A stretch of DNA of 5,871 nucleotides from positions 1-5,871 of the forward strand of contig DASVDK010000256.1 of the NCBI GenBank assembly GCA_036381125.1. The letters run 5' to 3'. Under the pieces are notes generated by a model. It saw only the letters and a program-made list of their open reading frames with translations. It had not been told where the DNA came from and did not search any database. Origin of the DNA: DASVDK01 sp036381125 [NCBI: Thermodesulfobacteriota bacterium]. Its GTDB lineage: Bacteria > DASVDK01. Of this stretch, positions 1-5,871 are shown piece by piece. Each line of letters opens with the position of its first letter. The first letter of the stretch is position 1. Made by a program: the position numbers and the translations under genes.

Positions 1-1610
1 GGGTAGTCCTCGGCGATCCAGAGCGCGTCGGGCCCGTTCGGCGCCTCGAGGATGCCGTAGCCGTGCTCGAGGAGCGTGCGGCGCACGACGGTGCGGACCA
101 TCTCGTCGTCCTCGACGACGAGGACGGTCGCGTTGCGCGCGGCCGGCGGCTCGAGGACCGGGAGCGGCGGCGCCTCGGCGGGCTCCTCCTCGACGCGCGG
201 GAGGTAGAGGCGGAACGTGGTCCCCTTCCCGACCGTGCTCTCCGCCCAGATGTAGCCGCCGGACTGCTTGACGATGCCGTAGACGGAGCTGAGCCCGAGA
301 CCGGTCCCCTTCCCCGGCCCCTTCGTCGTGTAGAACGGCTCGAAGATGTGCGGGAGGACGTCCGGCGCGATGCCGTCGCCCGTGTCGCTGACCGAGAGGA
401 GCACGTACGAGCCGGTCTGCACCGGGTAGGCGAAGCGGCGGGCGAACTCCGCGTCGATCTCGACGTCGGCGGTGCGGATCTCGAGCGTGCCGCCGTCGGG
501 CATGGCATCGCGCGCGTTCACGGCGAGCTCGAGGAGCACCTCCTCGAGCTGGCGCGGGTCCGCCTTGACCCGGCCGAGCGCCGCGACCAGGTGCGTGGCG
601 ACCTCGACGCGCTCGCCGACCGCGGAGCGGAGCGCCATGTCGAGGCCCCAGACGACGGCGTTCAGGTCGAGCACCTCGGGGCGGAGCACCTGCTGGCGGC
701 TGAACGCCTGGAGCCGGTGCACGAGCTGGGCGGCGCGCTCCACCGCGAGCTGGATCTGCTCGGCGTCGCCCCGACGCGGGTCATCCGGCTCGAACTTGCC
801 GAGCAGCAGCCGGGCGTGGCCGATCAGCCCCGTGAGCAGGTTGTTGAAGTCGTGCGCCGCCCCCGCCGCCAGCCGCCCCGACGCGTCCATCCGCTGCTGG
901 AGCAGCGCCTGCTGCTCCGCCCGGCGCCGCTCCGTCGCGTCGCGGCAGTACAGCACGATCCCGGCGACCCAGCGGTCGTCGAGCCGGTCGCGGGCCCGCG
1001 CCTCGAGCTCGCGCCAGCCACCGTCGCGATGGCGGAACCACAGCTCCAGCGACCGATCGGCGCGCTCCGCCGCGACGTCGCCCACCGCGAGCAGCGCCGC
1101 CGCATCCTCCTCGCGCACGAACTCGGCGAGTGGGCGGCCGAGCACGTCCGCCGGCGCGTAGCCGAACACCGGCTCGAACGACGGCGACACCTGGCGCAGC
1201 CGCCCGGCCGCATCCACGACGAGCGTCACGTCCGCATCGCTCTCGCCGGCCAGCGCGCGCTCCCGGTGCAGCCCCTCGGCGAGCCACGCGATCCCGAGCC
1301 CGAGGACCAGCACCGCCGCGAACACCGGCATCGCCGGCGCGCCCGCCGGCGCCCCACCCTGGAGCGCCCAGGCGACCCGCACCCCCGCGAACAGCGCCGC
1401 GACGACGCCGAGCGCCTGGAGCGCCCCGACCGCCCCACCGCGCCGCGCCCGCACGAGCACCGGCGCCAGCGCGACCAGCCACAGCAGCGCGGCGCGCACA
1501 CCCCCCACGCCGAGCAGGTCCACCAGGACCGGAACGGCGAGGGACAGGTACGCCCCGGCCGAGGCCCAGGGCGGGGCCCCACTCGAGGCTGCGGGCCGGC
1601 GTCGGCTCAT
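1..1610 (-). CDS. Membrane-bound PAS hybrid histidine kinase (HK1), C-terminus beyond left edge
   Basis: This is a sensor kinase that should autophosphorylate a histidine and pass the phosphate to a receiver. The frame is open from ATG 1610 to the left edge (536 codons). The N-terminus has four hydrophobic stretches (about residues 15-33, 38-54, 60-83, 93-113) with only short loops, so there is no periplasmic sensor domain. A PAS domain follows (~125-230, GYAPADVLGR and a PAC-like FRHRDGGWRELEAR). The HisKA H-box is [12 protein letters not shown] with H253. The HATPase has N-box NARDAM (N365), G1 DTGDGI (D409), FEPFYTTK and G2 GKGTGLGL (433-440). An acidic/Pro-rich linker leads to a receiver start, VLVVEDDE (E500-D502), whose phosphoacceptor Asp lies outside the window. 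The start is supported by GGAG 7 bases upstream. Oddity: the first N-box Asn is Glu (E361). The kinase core is clearly paralogous to HK2 at 3141-5120. The signal sensed is unknown. Confidence 0.93.
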   Translation of the reverse strand, partial: MSRRRPAASSGAPPWASAGAYLSLAVPVLVDLLGVGGVRAALLWLVALAPVLVRARRGGAVGALQALGVVAALFAGVRVAWALQGGAPAGAPAMPVFAAVLVLGLGIAWLAEGLHRERALAGESDADVTLVVDAAGRLRQVSPSFEPVFGYAPADVLGRPLAEFVREEDAAALLAVGDVAAERADRSLELWFRHRDGGWRELEARARDRLDDRWVAGIVLYCRDATERRRAEQQALLQQRMDASGRLAAGAAHDFNNLLTGLIGHARLLLGKFEPDDPRRGDAEQIQLAVERAAQLVHRLQAFSRQQVLRPEVLDLNAVVWGLDMALRSAVGERVEVATHLVAALGRVKADPRQLEEVLLELAVNARDAMPDGGTLEIRTADVEIDAEFARRFAYPVQTGSYVLLSVSDTGDGIAPDVLPHIFEPFYTTKGPGKGTGLGLSSVYGIVKQSGGYIWAESTVGKGTTFRLYLPRVEEEPAEAPPLPVLEPPAARNATVLVVEDDEMVRTVVRRTLLEHGYGILEAPNGPDALWIAEDY

Positions 1611-1617
1611 CGGATGG

Positions 1618-1621
1618 CTCC
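1618..1621 (-). promoter_or_regulatory. Shine-Dalgarno site of HK1
   Basis: GGAG on the minus strand lies 7 bases before the ATG at 1610. It fixes the start of the membrane-bound kinase and excludes the longer readings in other frames across this spacer. Confidence 0.7.
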
Positions 1622-1644
1622 GTGGATGCGTCGTGCGGCGGCGG

Positions 1645-1665
1645 GGCGCGGACGTGGTCCGCGCC
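1645..1665. repeat. Perfect 9-bp inverted repeat in the HK1 leader
   Basis: The arms at 1645-1653 and 1657-1665 are perfectly complementary around a 3-base centre (GGCGCGGAC / GTCCGCGCC). The repeat sits 34 bases upstream of the HK1 start and just downstream of the candidate sigma-54 promoter. No T-tract follows on either strand, so it does not look like a standard intrinsic terminator. It could be an operator for a dimeric regulator or an RNA hairpin in the leader. Perfect 9-bp arms with a 3-base loop are unlikely by chance in so short a spacer, although high GC raises the background. Confidence 0.6.
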
Positions 1666-1680
1666 GGGGCGGTGCAGATT

Positions 1681-1697
1681 CGCACGCCGCGGGCCAG
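1681..1697 (-). promoter_or_regulatory. Candidate sigma-54 (-24/-12) promoter for HK1
   Basis: Read on the minus strand the site is CTGGCCCGCGGCGTGCG. It has the invariant GG (1695-1694) and GC (1683-1682) exactly 10 bases apart. Against the consensus TGGCACG-N4-TTGCW it matches 6 of 7 in the -24 block and 3 of 5 in the -12 block. Transcription would start near 1671, giving a leader of about 60 bases before the HK1 ATG. The gene just upstream encodes an NtrC-family activator that acts with this sigma factor, which raises plausibility. GG-N10-GC is common in DNA of this composition, so this remains a candidate. Confidence 0.35.
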
Positions 1698-1773
1698 GTG
1701 CCGGTTTCTCCGGAACTCGTTGATTTGGTTTCAGATCCGCCGCCACTCGCGGTCGCGCGCGGCGCGCCTGTGG

Positions 1774-3144
1774 TCACGGAACGGGGCCGTTGCCGTCCTG
1801 TTTCGGGGCCACGGCGGCGGCGGAGGCGAGGAGGCGGTCGAGGCGGGAGCGGGAGATGCCGAGGATGCGGGCGGTCTGGCGCTTGTTGCCGTTGGTGCGG
1901 GCGAGGACGTCGTGGACGTGGGCGGCGATGACGTCGGCGAGGGCGTCGCCGGGGCGGGCGGGGGTGCGGTTCGGAGTGGCGGTGGCGACCTCCGGGGGGA
2001 GGTGCTCGAGGGCGAGCGCGGAGCCGCGGGCGAGGATGGCGGAGCGGGAGAGGACGTTCTCGAGCTCGCGGACGTTGCCGGGCCAGTCGTAGGCGACGAG
2101 GCGGGCCATGACCTCGTCGGGGACGTAGCGGATCTCCTTGCCGACGGTGACGGAGATGCGGCGGAGGAGGTGGTCGACGAGGAGCGGGATGTCGGCGCGG
2201 CGGTCGCGGAGCGGGGGGAGGTGGATCTCGACGACCTTGAGGCGGAAGTAGAGGTCGTCGCGGAAGAGGCCGTCGCGGACGAGGCGAGCGAGGTCGCGGT
2301 GGGTGGCGGCGATGACGCGGGCCTCGGTGCGGCGGACGTGCTCGGCGCCGACGGGGATGAAGGTGCGCTCCTGGAGGATGCGGAGGAGCTTGGCCTGGAA
2401 GGCTGGGGAGATGTCGCCGATCTCGTCGAGGAAGATGGTGCCGGAGCCGGCGAGCTCGAAGTGTCCCTTCCGGTCGGCGACGGCGCCGGTGAAGCTGCCG
2501 CGGACGTGGCCGAACAGCTCGGACTCGAGGAGCGTCTCGGGGAGCGCGGTGCAGTTGACGGCGAGGAACGGCTCGGCGCTCTCGGCGGAGTTGGCGTGGA
2601 TGGCGCGGGCGACGAGCTCCTTGCCGGTGCCGGTTTCGCCCTGGATGAGGACGGGGGCGCGGGTGCCGGCGACGGCGCCGATGAGCTTGTAGACGTCGAC
2701 CATGGAGGGGGCGCGGCCGACGAGTCCGACGTCGTCGGGGGCGGGGACGGGGGCGGCGCGGCGGGCGCGGCGCTCGGCGGCGCGGTCGCGGACGCAGCGG
2801 GCGACGACGGTGCCGAGGTGGTCGAAGTCGACGGGCTTGACGAGGTAGTCGTAGGCGCCGGCGCGGATGGCGCGGATGGCGAGCTGCATGTCCTCGGCGC
2901 CGGTGACGACGATGACGTCGATGTCGGGATCGCGCTCGCGGAGGATCTCGGTGAGCTCGAGGCCGTCCATCCCCGCCATGCGGATGTCGGTGAGGACGAC
3001 GTCGGGGCGGAAGTCGGCGATGCGGGCGAGGGCGCTCTCGGCGCTCTCGACGCTGGCGGTGACGTAGTCGGAGGCGGAGAGGTAGCGCTCGAAGGCGGAG
3101 CGGACGATGGCCTCGTCGTCGACGATGAGGAGGCGCTGGGTCAT
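1774..3144 (-). CDS. NtrC-family sigma-54-dependent response regulator
   Basis: This is a cytoplasmic transcription activator of 456 residues, the usual length for the family. The receiver (1-120) has the acidic pocket D9/D10, phosphoacceptor D53, T81 and K103. The central AAA+ domain (~138-375) has Walker A GETGTGKE (168-175), the sigma-54-contacting loop as GSFTGA (215-220, a variant of GAFTGA), Walker B-type IFLDEIGD (236-243), then LFRDDLYFRL and the NVRELENV segment. A Fis-type helix-turn-helix ends the protein (~417-440, NKRQTARILGISRSRLDRLL). Phosphorylation should allow oligomerisation and ATP-driven opening of sigma-54 promoters. The ATG overlaps the HK2 stop as ATGA, with GGAG 8 bases upstream, so the pair is probably co-transcribed and translationally coupled. 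Oddity: the conserved Pro four residues after D53 is Ala (A57). The target genes are unknown. Confidence 0.96.
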   Translation of the reverse strand: MTQRLLIVDDEAIVRSAFERYLSASDYVTASVESAESALARIADFRPDVVLTDIRMAGMDGLELTEILRERDPDIDVIVVTGAEDMQLAIRAIRAGAYDYLVKPVDFDHLGTVVARCVRDRAAERRARRAAPVPAPDDVGLVGRAPSMVDVYKLIGAVAGTRAPVLIQGETGTGKELVARAIHANSAESAEPFLAVNCTALPETLLESELFGHVRGSFTGAVADRKGHFELAGSGTIFLDEIGDISPAFQAKLLRILQERTFIPVGAEHVRRTEARVIAATHRDLARLVRDGLFRDDLYFRLKVVEIHLPPLRDRRADIPLLVDHLLRRISVTVGKEIRYVPDEVMARLVAYDWPGNVRELENVLSRSAILARGSALALEHLPPEVATATPNRTPARPGDALADVIAAHVHDVLARTNGNKRQTARILGISRSRLDRLLASAAAVAPKQDGNGPVP

Positions 3145-5120
3145 GAATGGAACTCCAGGGGTGAATCGCCGCGCCAGCGGCCGTCGAGCGCCTCGCGCAC
3201 GGCGCGGGTGAGGGCGGCCGGAGTGAACGGCTTCTCGAGGAAGGGCGCATCGGGGCCGAGCGCGCCCTGGCGCTCGAGGGTGTCCGCGGCGTAGCCGGAC
3301 ATGAAGAGGAGCTTGAGGTCGGGCTGGCGGCGGGTGAGTCTCCGGGCCAGCTCGACGCCGCTCATCTGCGGCATGACCAGGTCGGTCAGGAGGAGGTCGA
3401 TCGGCGGCGTGGCGTCGTCGAAGGCGAGGCGGATGGCCTCGGCGCCGCCGGCGGCCTCGATGACGCGGTAGCCGGCGCCGTCGAGGATGCGGCGCGCGAG
3501 GCGTCGCACGGCGACGTCGTCCTCGACGAGGAGGATGGTGCCGGCGCCGGCGGGCGGTCCGGCGGGCCCCGGCGCGGTGGCCTCGGGCGTGGGCGCGGCG
3601 ATGCGCGGGAGGTAGATGCGGAACGTGGCGCCGTGGCCGGGGCGGCTGTCGACGGTGACGCCGCCGCCGCTCTGGGTGACGATGCCGTAGACGGTGCTGA
3701 GGCCGAGGCCGGTGCCCTTGCCGGGCTCCTTCGTGGTGAAGAAGGGCTCGAAGACGAACGGGATCGCGTCGGGCGGGATGCCGGCGCCGGTGTCGGCGAC
3801 GGCGAGGAGGACGTACCGCCCGGGGCGGGGCACGCCGACGTGGCGGGCCTCGGCGTCGTCGAGCTCGACCTCGCTCGTGGAGATGGCGAGGCGGCCGCCG
3901 GTGGGCATGGCGTCGCGGCCGTTGATGGCGAGGTTCATCAGGACCTGCTCGATCTGGCCGGGATCGGCCTCGATGGAGCCGAGGTCGGGATCGAGGTGGA
4001 GGACGACCTCGACGTCCTCGCCGATGAGGCGCTGGAGCATGCGGCGGAGATCGAGGATCGTGGCGTTCAGGTCGATGATGCGGGGCTGGAGCACCTGCTT
4101 GCGGCTGAAGGCGAGGAGCTGGCGGGTGAGGCTGGCGGCGCGGTCGGCGGCCTTCTCGATCTCACGGACGTCGGCGCGGCGGGCGTCGCCCTCAGGGAGG
4201 TCGGCGAGGAGGAACGCGACGTAGCCCTTGATGCCGGTGAGCAGGTTGTTGAAGTCGTGGGCGACGCCGCCGGCGAGGCGGCCGACGGCCTCCATCTTCT
4301 GGGATTGGCGGAGCTGCGCCTCGAGCGCGCGGCTCTCGGTGAGGTCGCGGGTGTTGACGACGATGCCGCCGACGGACGGGTGCAGGAGCCGGTTCGTGGC
4401 GTGGGAGGCGAGGGCGCGCCAGGAGCCGTCCTTGTGGCGGCAGCGAAACTCGACCGTGCGGGCGGCGCCGGGGCTCTCGAGGATCTCGTCGAAGGCGCGG
4501 CGGACGTAGGGCAGGTCGTCGGGGTGGATCAGCTCCAGGGCGTTGCGCCCGAGGCGCTCCTCGGGCGAGTAGCCGAGGACGCGCTCGACCGCCGGGCTGG
4601 TGTAGAGCGCGGTGCCGTCGGCCGCGAGAATCGTGACGATCTCCGAGGAACTCTCGATGAGCGCGCGGAAGCGCTCCTCGGAGGCGGCGAGCGCCGCCTG
4701 CGCGGGGCCGCGCTCGGCGATCTCCTGCATCTGCGTGATGAGGTAGAGCGGCTCGCCGGCGTCGTCGCGCGCCACGGATGCGGTGCGCTGGATCCAGACG
4801 ACGCGGCCATCCTTGCGGATGCAGCGCATCTCGGCCTGCGCGGCCGACCGCTCGCCGGCGATCAGGCGGCGCACGTCCTCCAGCTCGCCGGCCACGTCGT
4901 CGGGGTGCGCGACATCCTGCGGGCGGCGCCCGAGCAGCTCGTCGGCGGTGTAGCCGAGGAGCTCGCAGAGCGCGGCGTTCACGCGCAGCCAGCGGCCGTC
5001 GGTGCCGGCGACGGCCATGCCGATGGCGGCGTGCTCGAAGGCGATCCGGAACGCTTCGCTCGCGGCGAGCGCGCCGGCGGCAGGCGGAGGCGCGGGCTCC
5101 GTGGGCTGCGAGTGCGTCAT
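3141..5120 (-). CDS. Soluble PAS-PAS hybrid histidine kinase (HK2)
   Basis: This is a 659-residue sensor kinase with no membrane segment or signal peptide, so it is probably cytoplasmic. PAS1 (~20-138) and PAS2 (~147-268) both carry an HPDD motif (72-75, 199-202) and a PAC segment ([23 protein letters not shown]). The HisKA H-box is GGVAHDFNN with H288. The HATPase has N-box [10 protein letters not shown] (N400), G1 DTGAGIP (D443), FEPFFTTK and G2 GKGTGLGL (467-474). A Pro/Ala-rich linker leads to a C-terminal receiver (~528-645) with E533/D534/D535, phosphoacceptor D580 and K630, so both phosphorylation sites look intact. The frame stays open upstream to a TTG at 5222, but the 34 extra residues look unlike a domain and would cross the candidate promoter. 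I therefore chose ATG 5120, although its SD is weak (GAG, 6 bases). It is the likely partner of the overlapping NtrC-type regulator. The ligand is unknown. Confidence 0.95.
   Translation of the reverse strand: MTHSQPTEPAPPPAAGALAASEAFRIAFEHAAIGMAVAGTDGRWLRVNAALCELLGYTADELLGRRPQDVAHPDDVAGELEDVRRLIAGERSAAQAEMRCIRKDGRVVWIQRTASVARDDAGEPLYLITQMQEIAERGPAQAALAASEERFRALIESSSEIVTILAADGTALYTSPAVERVLGYSPEERLGRNALELIHPDDLPYVRRAFDEILESPGAARTVEFRCRHKDGSWRALASHATNRLLHPSVGGIVVNTRDLTESRALEAQLRQSQKMEAVGRLAGGVAHDFNNLLTGIKGYVAFLLADLPEGDARRADVREIEKAADRAASLTRQLLAFSRKQVLQPRIIDLNATILDLRRMLQRLIGEDVEVVLHLDPDLGSIEADPGQIEQVLMNLAINGRDAMPTGGRLAISTSEVELDDAEARHVGVPRPGRYVLLAVADTGAGIPPDAIPFVFEPFFTTKEPGKGTGLGLSTVYGIVTQSGGGVTVDSRPGHGATFRIYLPRIAAPTPEATAPGPAGPPAGAGTILLVEDDVAVRRLARRILDGAGYRVIEAAGGAEAIRLAFDDATPPIDLLLTDLVMPQMSGVELARRLTRRQPDLKLLFMSGYAADTLERQGALGPDAPFLEKPFTPAALTRAVREALDGRWRGDSPLEFHS
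3153..3156 (-). promoter_or_regulatory. Shine-Dalgarno site of the response regulator
   Basis: GGAG on the minus strand lies 8 bases before the ATG at 3144, inside the last codons of HK2. With the ATGA stop/start overlap it supports coupled translation of the kinase and regulator. Confidence 0.65.
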
Positions 5121-5173
5121 CGCACGCTCGAGGGGGTGGGGATGGCGAGGTGCGGCGCCGAGCCAGCGGCCGG

Positions 5174-5190
5174 CGTCGGCGGAGCCGACG
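5174..5190. repeat. 7-bp inverted repeat in the HK2 leader
   Basis: The arms CGTCGGC (5174-5180) and GCCGACG (5184-5190) are perfectly complementary around a 3-base loop. It lies just downstream of the candidate -10 box, over the expected transcription start. No T-tract follows on the minus strand, so it is a poor intrinsic terminator for the ATPase. An operator or a 5' leader hairpin fits better. Confidence 0.5.
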
Positions 5191-5191
5191 G

Positions 5192-5216
5192 TACAATGTA
5201 ATGGCGTGGATGTACA
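5192..5216. promoter_or_regulatory. Palindromic operator-like sites upstream of HK2
   Basis: TACAATGTA at 5192-5200 is a perfect TACA-A-TGTA palindrome, and TGTACA at 5211-5216 is a second palindrome sharing the TGTA half-site. They lie in the only clearly AT-rich patch of the window and overlap the -10 and spacer of the candidate HK2 promoter. That is the position expected of a repressor site. No specific regulator is recognised. Confidence 0.3.
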
Positions 5217-5222
5217 CCGCAA
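5195..5222 (-). promoter_or_regulatory. Candidate sigma-70-type promoter for HK2 and regulator
   Basis: On the minus strand a TTGCGG box (5222-5217) and a TACATT box (5200-5195) are separated by 16 bases. TACATT matches TATAAT at 4 of 6 positions and the -35 keeps TTG. Transcription would start near 5188, about 68 bases before the HK2 ATG at 5120. Low melting stability here, against very high GC on both sides, is the main support. Confidence 0.35.
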
Positions 5223-5255
5223 AGGCGCGCGGCGCTTCGGGTTGGTGCGAGGCGG

Positions 5256-5871
5256 CTAGCGGGCGGCGCGGAGCGCGTTGAGGATGACGGCGACGTCGAT
5301 CGCCTCCTGGAGCAGCGCGCCGACGGCGGGCTCGATGTGGCCGAGCGCGGCGAGGAGCATGGCGGCGCCGCTGAGGCCGAGGCCGACGCCGATGCTCTGG
5401 CGCGCGATGCGGAACGCCTTGCGGCTGATGCGGATGGCGGCGGCGACCCCGGCGGGGTCGTCTCCGAGGATGACGAGGTCGGCGGCCTCGGCGCTGATGC
5501 CGCCGCCGTGGCCGGCGAGCGCGATGCCGACGGTGGCGGCGCTGAGGGCGGGGGCGTCGTTGATGCCGTCGCCGAGCATGACGACGCGCTCGCCCTGGCG
5601 GACGAGGTCCTCGACGACGGCGACCTTGTCCTCGGGGCGGAGGTCGCCGCGGAACTCGTCGATGCCGAGCGCGTCGGCGACGGCGCGAGTGTTGTGCTCG
5701 TGGTCGCCGGAGAGGATGATCTTGCGGCGGATCCCGAGGCGGTCGAGCTCGCGGAAGAGGTCGGCGAGGCCGGGGCGGATGCGGTCGGCGAACGTGATGA
5801 TGGCGGCGCCGCGGCCGTCGACGGCGACGAACGCGCGCAGGCCGGCGGAGTGGGGCTCGAGCGGCTCGAGG
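5256..5871 (-). CDS. Heavy-metal-type (P1B) P-type ATPase, C-terminal 204 residues
   Basis: This is the C-terminal part of an ATP-driven cation pump of the inner membrane; the gene begins beyond the right edge. In window residue numbers (1 = codon at 5870-5868), the visible part holds the end of the phosphorylation domain and the last two membrane helices. Motifs are [17 protein letters not shown] (from 54), DLRPEDK, the hinge motif [12 protein letters not shown] (98-109), and [12 protein letters not shown]. The helices are about 160-176 and 180-199, ending in [14 protein letters not shown]. The final NALR and this motif set place it among heavy-metal (P1B) transporters. The DKTGT site, transport motif and any N-terminal metal-binding domain are outside the window, so the ion cannot be assigned. 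It ends in TAG at 5256, 135 bases before HK2. An in-frame ATG at 5579 is internal (the hinge Met), not a start. Confidence 0.93.
   Translation of the reverse strand, partial: LEPLEPHSAGLRAFVAVDGRGAAIITFADRIRPGLADLFRELDRLGIRRKIILSGDHEHNTRAVADALGIDEFRGDLRPEDKVAVVEDLVRQGERVVMLGDGINDAPALSAATVGIALAGHGGGISAEAADLVILGDDPAGVAAAIRISRKAFRIARQSIGVGLGLSGAAMLLAALGHIEPAVGALLQEAIDVAVILNALRAAR

Noticed and set aside
832-854. 23-nt direct repeat with 4237-4259
   Set aside because: As a mobile or att-type repeat it fails: both copies encode the conserved HDFNN segment of paralogous kinases in the same frame, so shared coding ancestry explains it.
781-1746. Minus-strand frame of 321 codons across the HK1 start
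   Set aside because: It is out of frame with HK1, Arg/Gly/Ala-rich in its main part, and has no motif. The HK1 frame explains the same DNA with helices, PAS and H-box.
1729-1773. Terminator for the response regulator just after its stop
   Set aside because: I found only short self-complementary GC words (such as GGCGCGCC) and no T-tract, so read-through into HK1 cannot be excluded.
63-1931. Long plus-strand open frame (622 codons) opposite HK1 and the regulator end
   Set aside because: Its protein is a low-complexity Arg/Glu/Ala/Pro string with no domain. It is antisense to a frame with full kinase motifs and crosses the spacer; long stop-free antisense frames are expected at this GC.
1633-3294. 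Plus-strand frame (553 codons) rich in Gly, Ala, Asp and Val
   Set aside because: It is the antisense shadow of the NtrC-type regulator, whose codons ending in C give GNN-type codons on the other strand. It has no recognisable motif.
5121-5175. Possible sigma-54 site upstream of HK2 (TGGCTCG…CGCAC, minus strand)
   Set aside because: The GG to GC spacing is 9 rather than 10 bases and the -12 block is poor.
3633-5201. Plus-strand frame (522 codons) opposite HK2
   Set aside because: Same low-complexity Ala/Gly/Asp/Glu shadow, and it runs antisense through all HK2 domains.
5218-5240. Possible terminator after the ATPase (AAGCGC…GCGCCTTT on the minus strand)
   Set aside because: The stem is short with a bulge and only three Ts follow, so it is too weak to call.

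Overview
The window is very GC-rich (visibly above 70%). Every gene I can support lies on the minus strand, so transcription runs from right to left. The order in that direction is: the C-terminal end of a heavy-metal-type P-type ATPase (entering from the right edge), a soluble PAS-PAS hybrid histidine kinase, an NtrC-family sigma-54-dependent response regulator, and a membrane-anchored PAS hybrid histidine kinase that runs off the left edge. The NtrC-type activator implies a sigma-54-using bacterium. High GC plus hybrid NtrB-like kinases around an NtrC regulator would suit a deltaproteobacterial-type, Rokubacteria-like or similar lineage, but the sequence shown does not fix the taxon.

Layout. 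1-1610: hybrid kinase HK1, with four predicted membrane helices, PAS, HisKA, HATPase and the first ~42 residues of a receiver. 1611-1773: a 163-bp spacer with an RBS, a perfect 9-bp inverted repeat and a candidate sigma-54 promoter. 1774-3144: response regulator (receiver, AAA+, Fis-type helix-turn-helix). It overlaps by 4 bases (ATGA) the end of the soluble hybrid kinase HK2 at 3141-5120. 5121-5255: a 135-bp spacer holding the most AT-rich patch of the window, with a candidate sigma-70-type promoter, a palindrome and a 7-bp inverted repeat. 5256-5871: last 204 codons of the P-type ATPase.

How they may work together (inference). HK2 and the regulator are translationally coupled and are probably a cognate pair. 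HK1 is a paralogue of HK2 with a membrane sensor in place of the first PAS domain, and it sits behind a plausible sigma-54 promoter that the regulator could control. Both kinases carry receivers, but no HPt domain is encoded here, so a phosphorelay would need an HPt from elsewhere; otherwise the receivers are regulatory. The ATPase has its own stop and a promoter-bearing gap after it, so its link to the signalling genes is only positional. I see no RNA genes, CRISPR, insertion sequences, att sites or clear rho-independent terminators, and no clearly undescribed system. The points worth a second look are regulatory sites and unusual residues.
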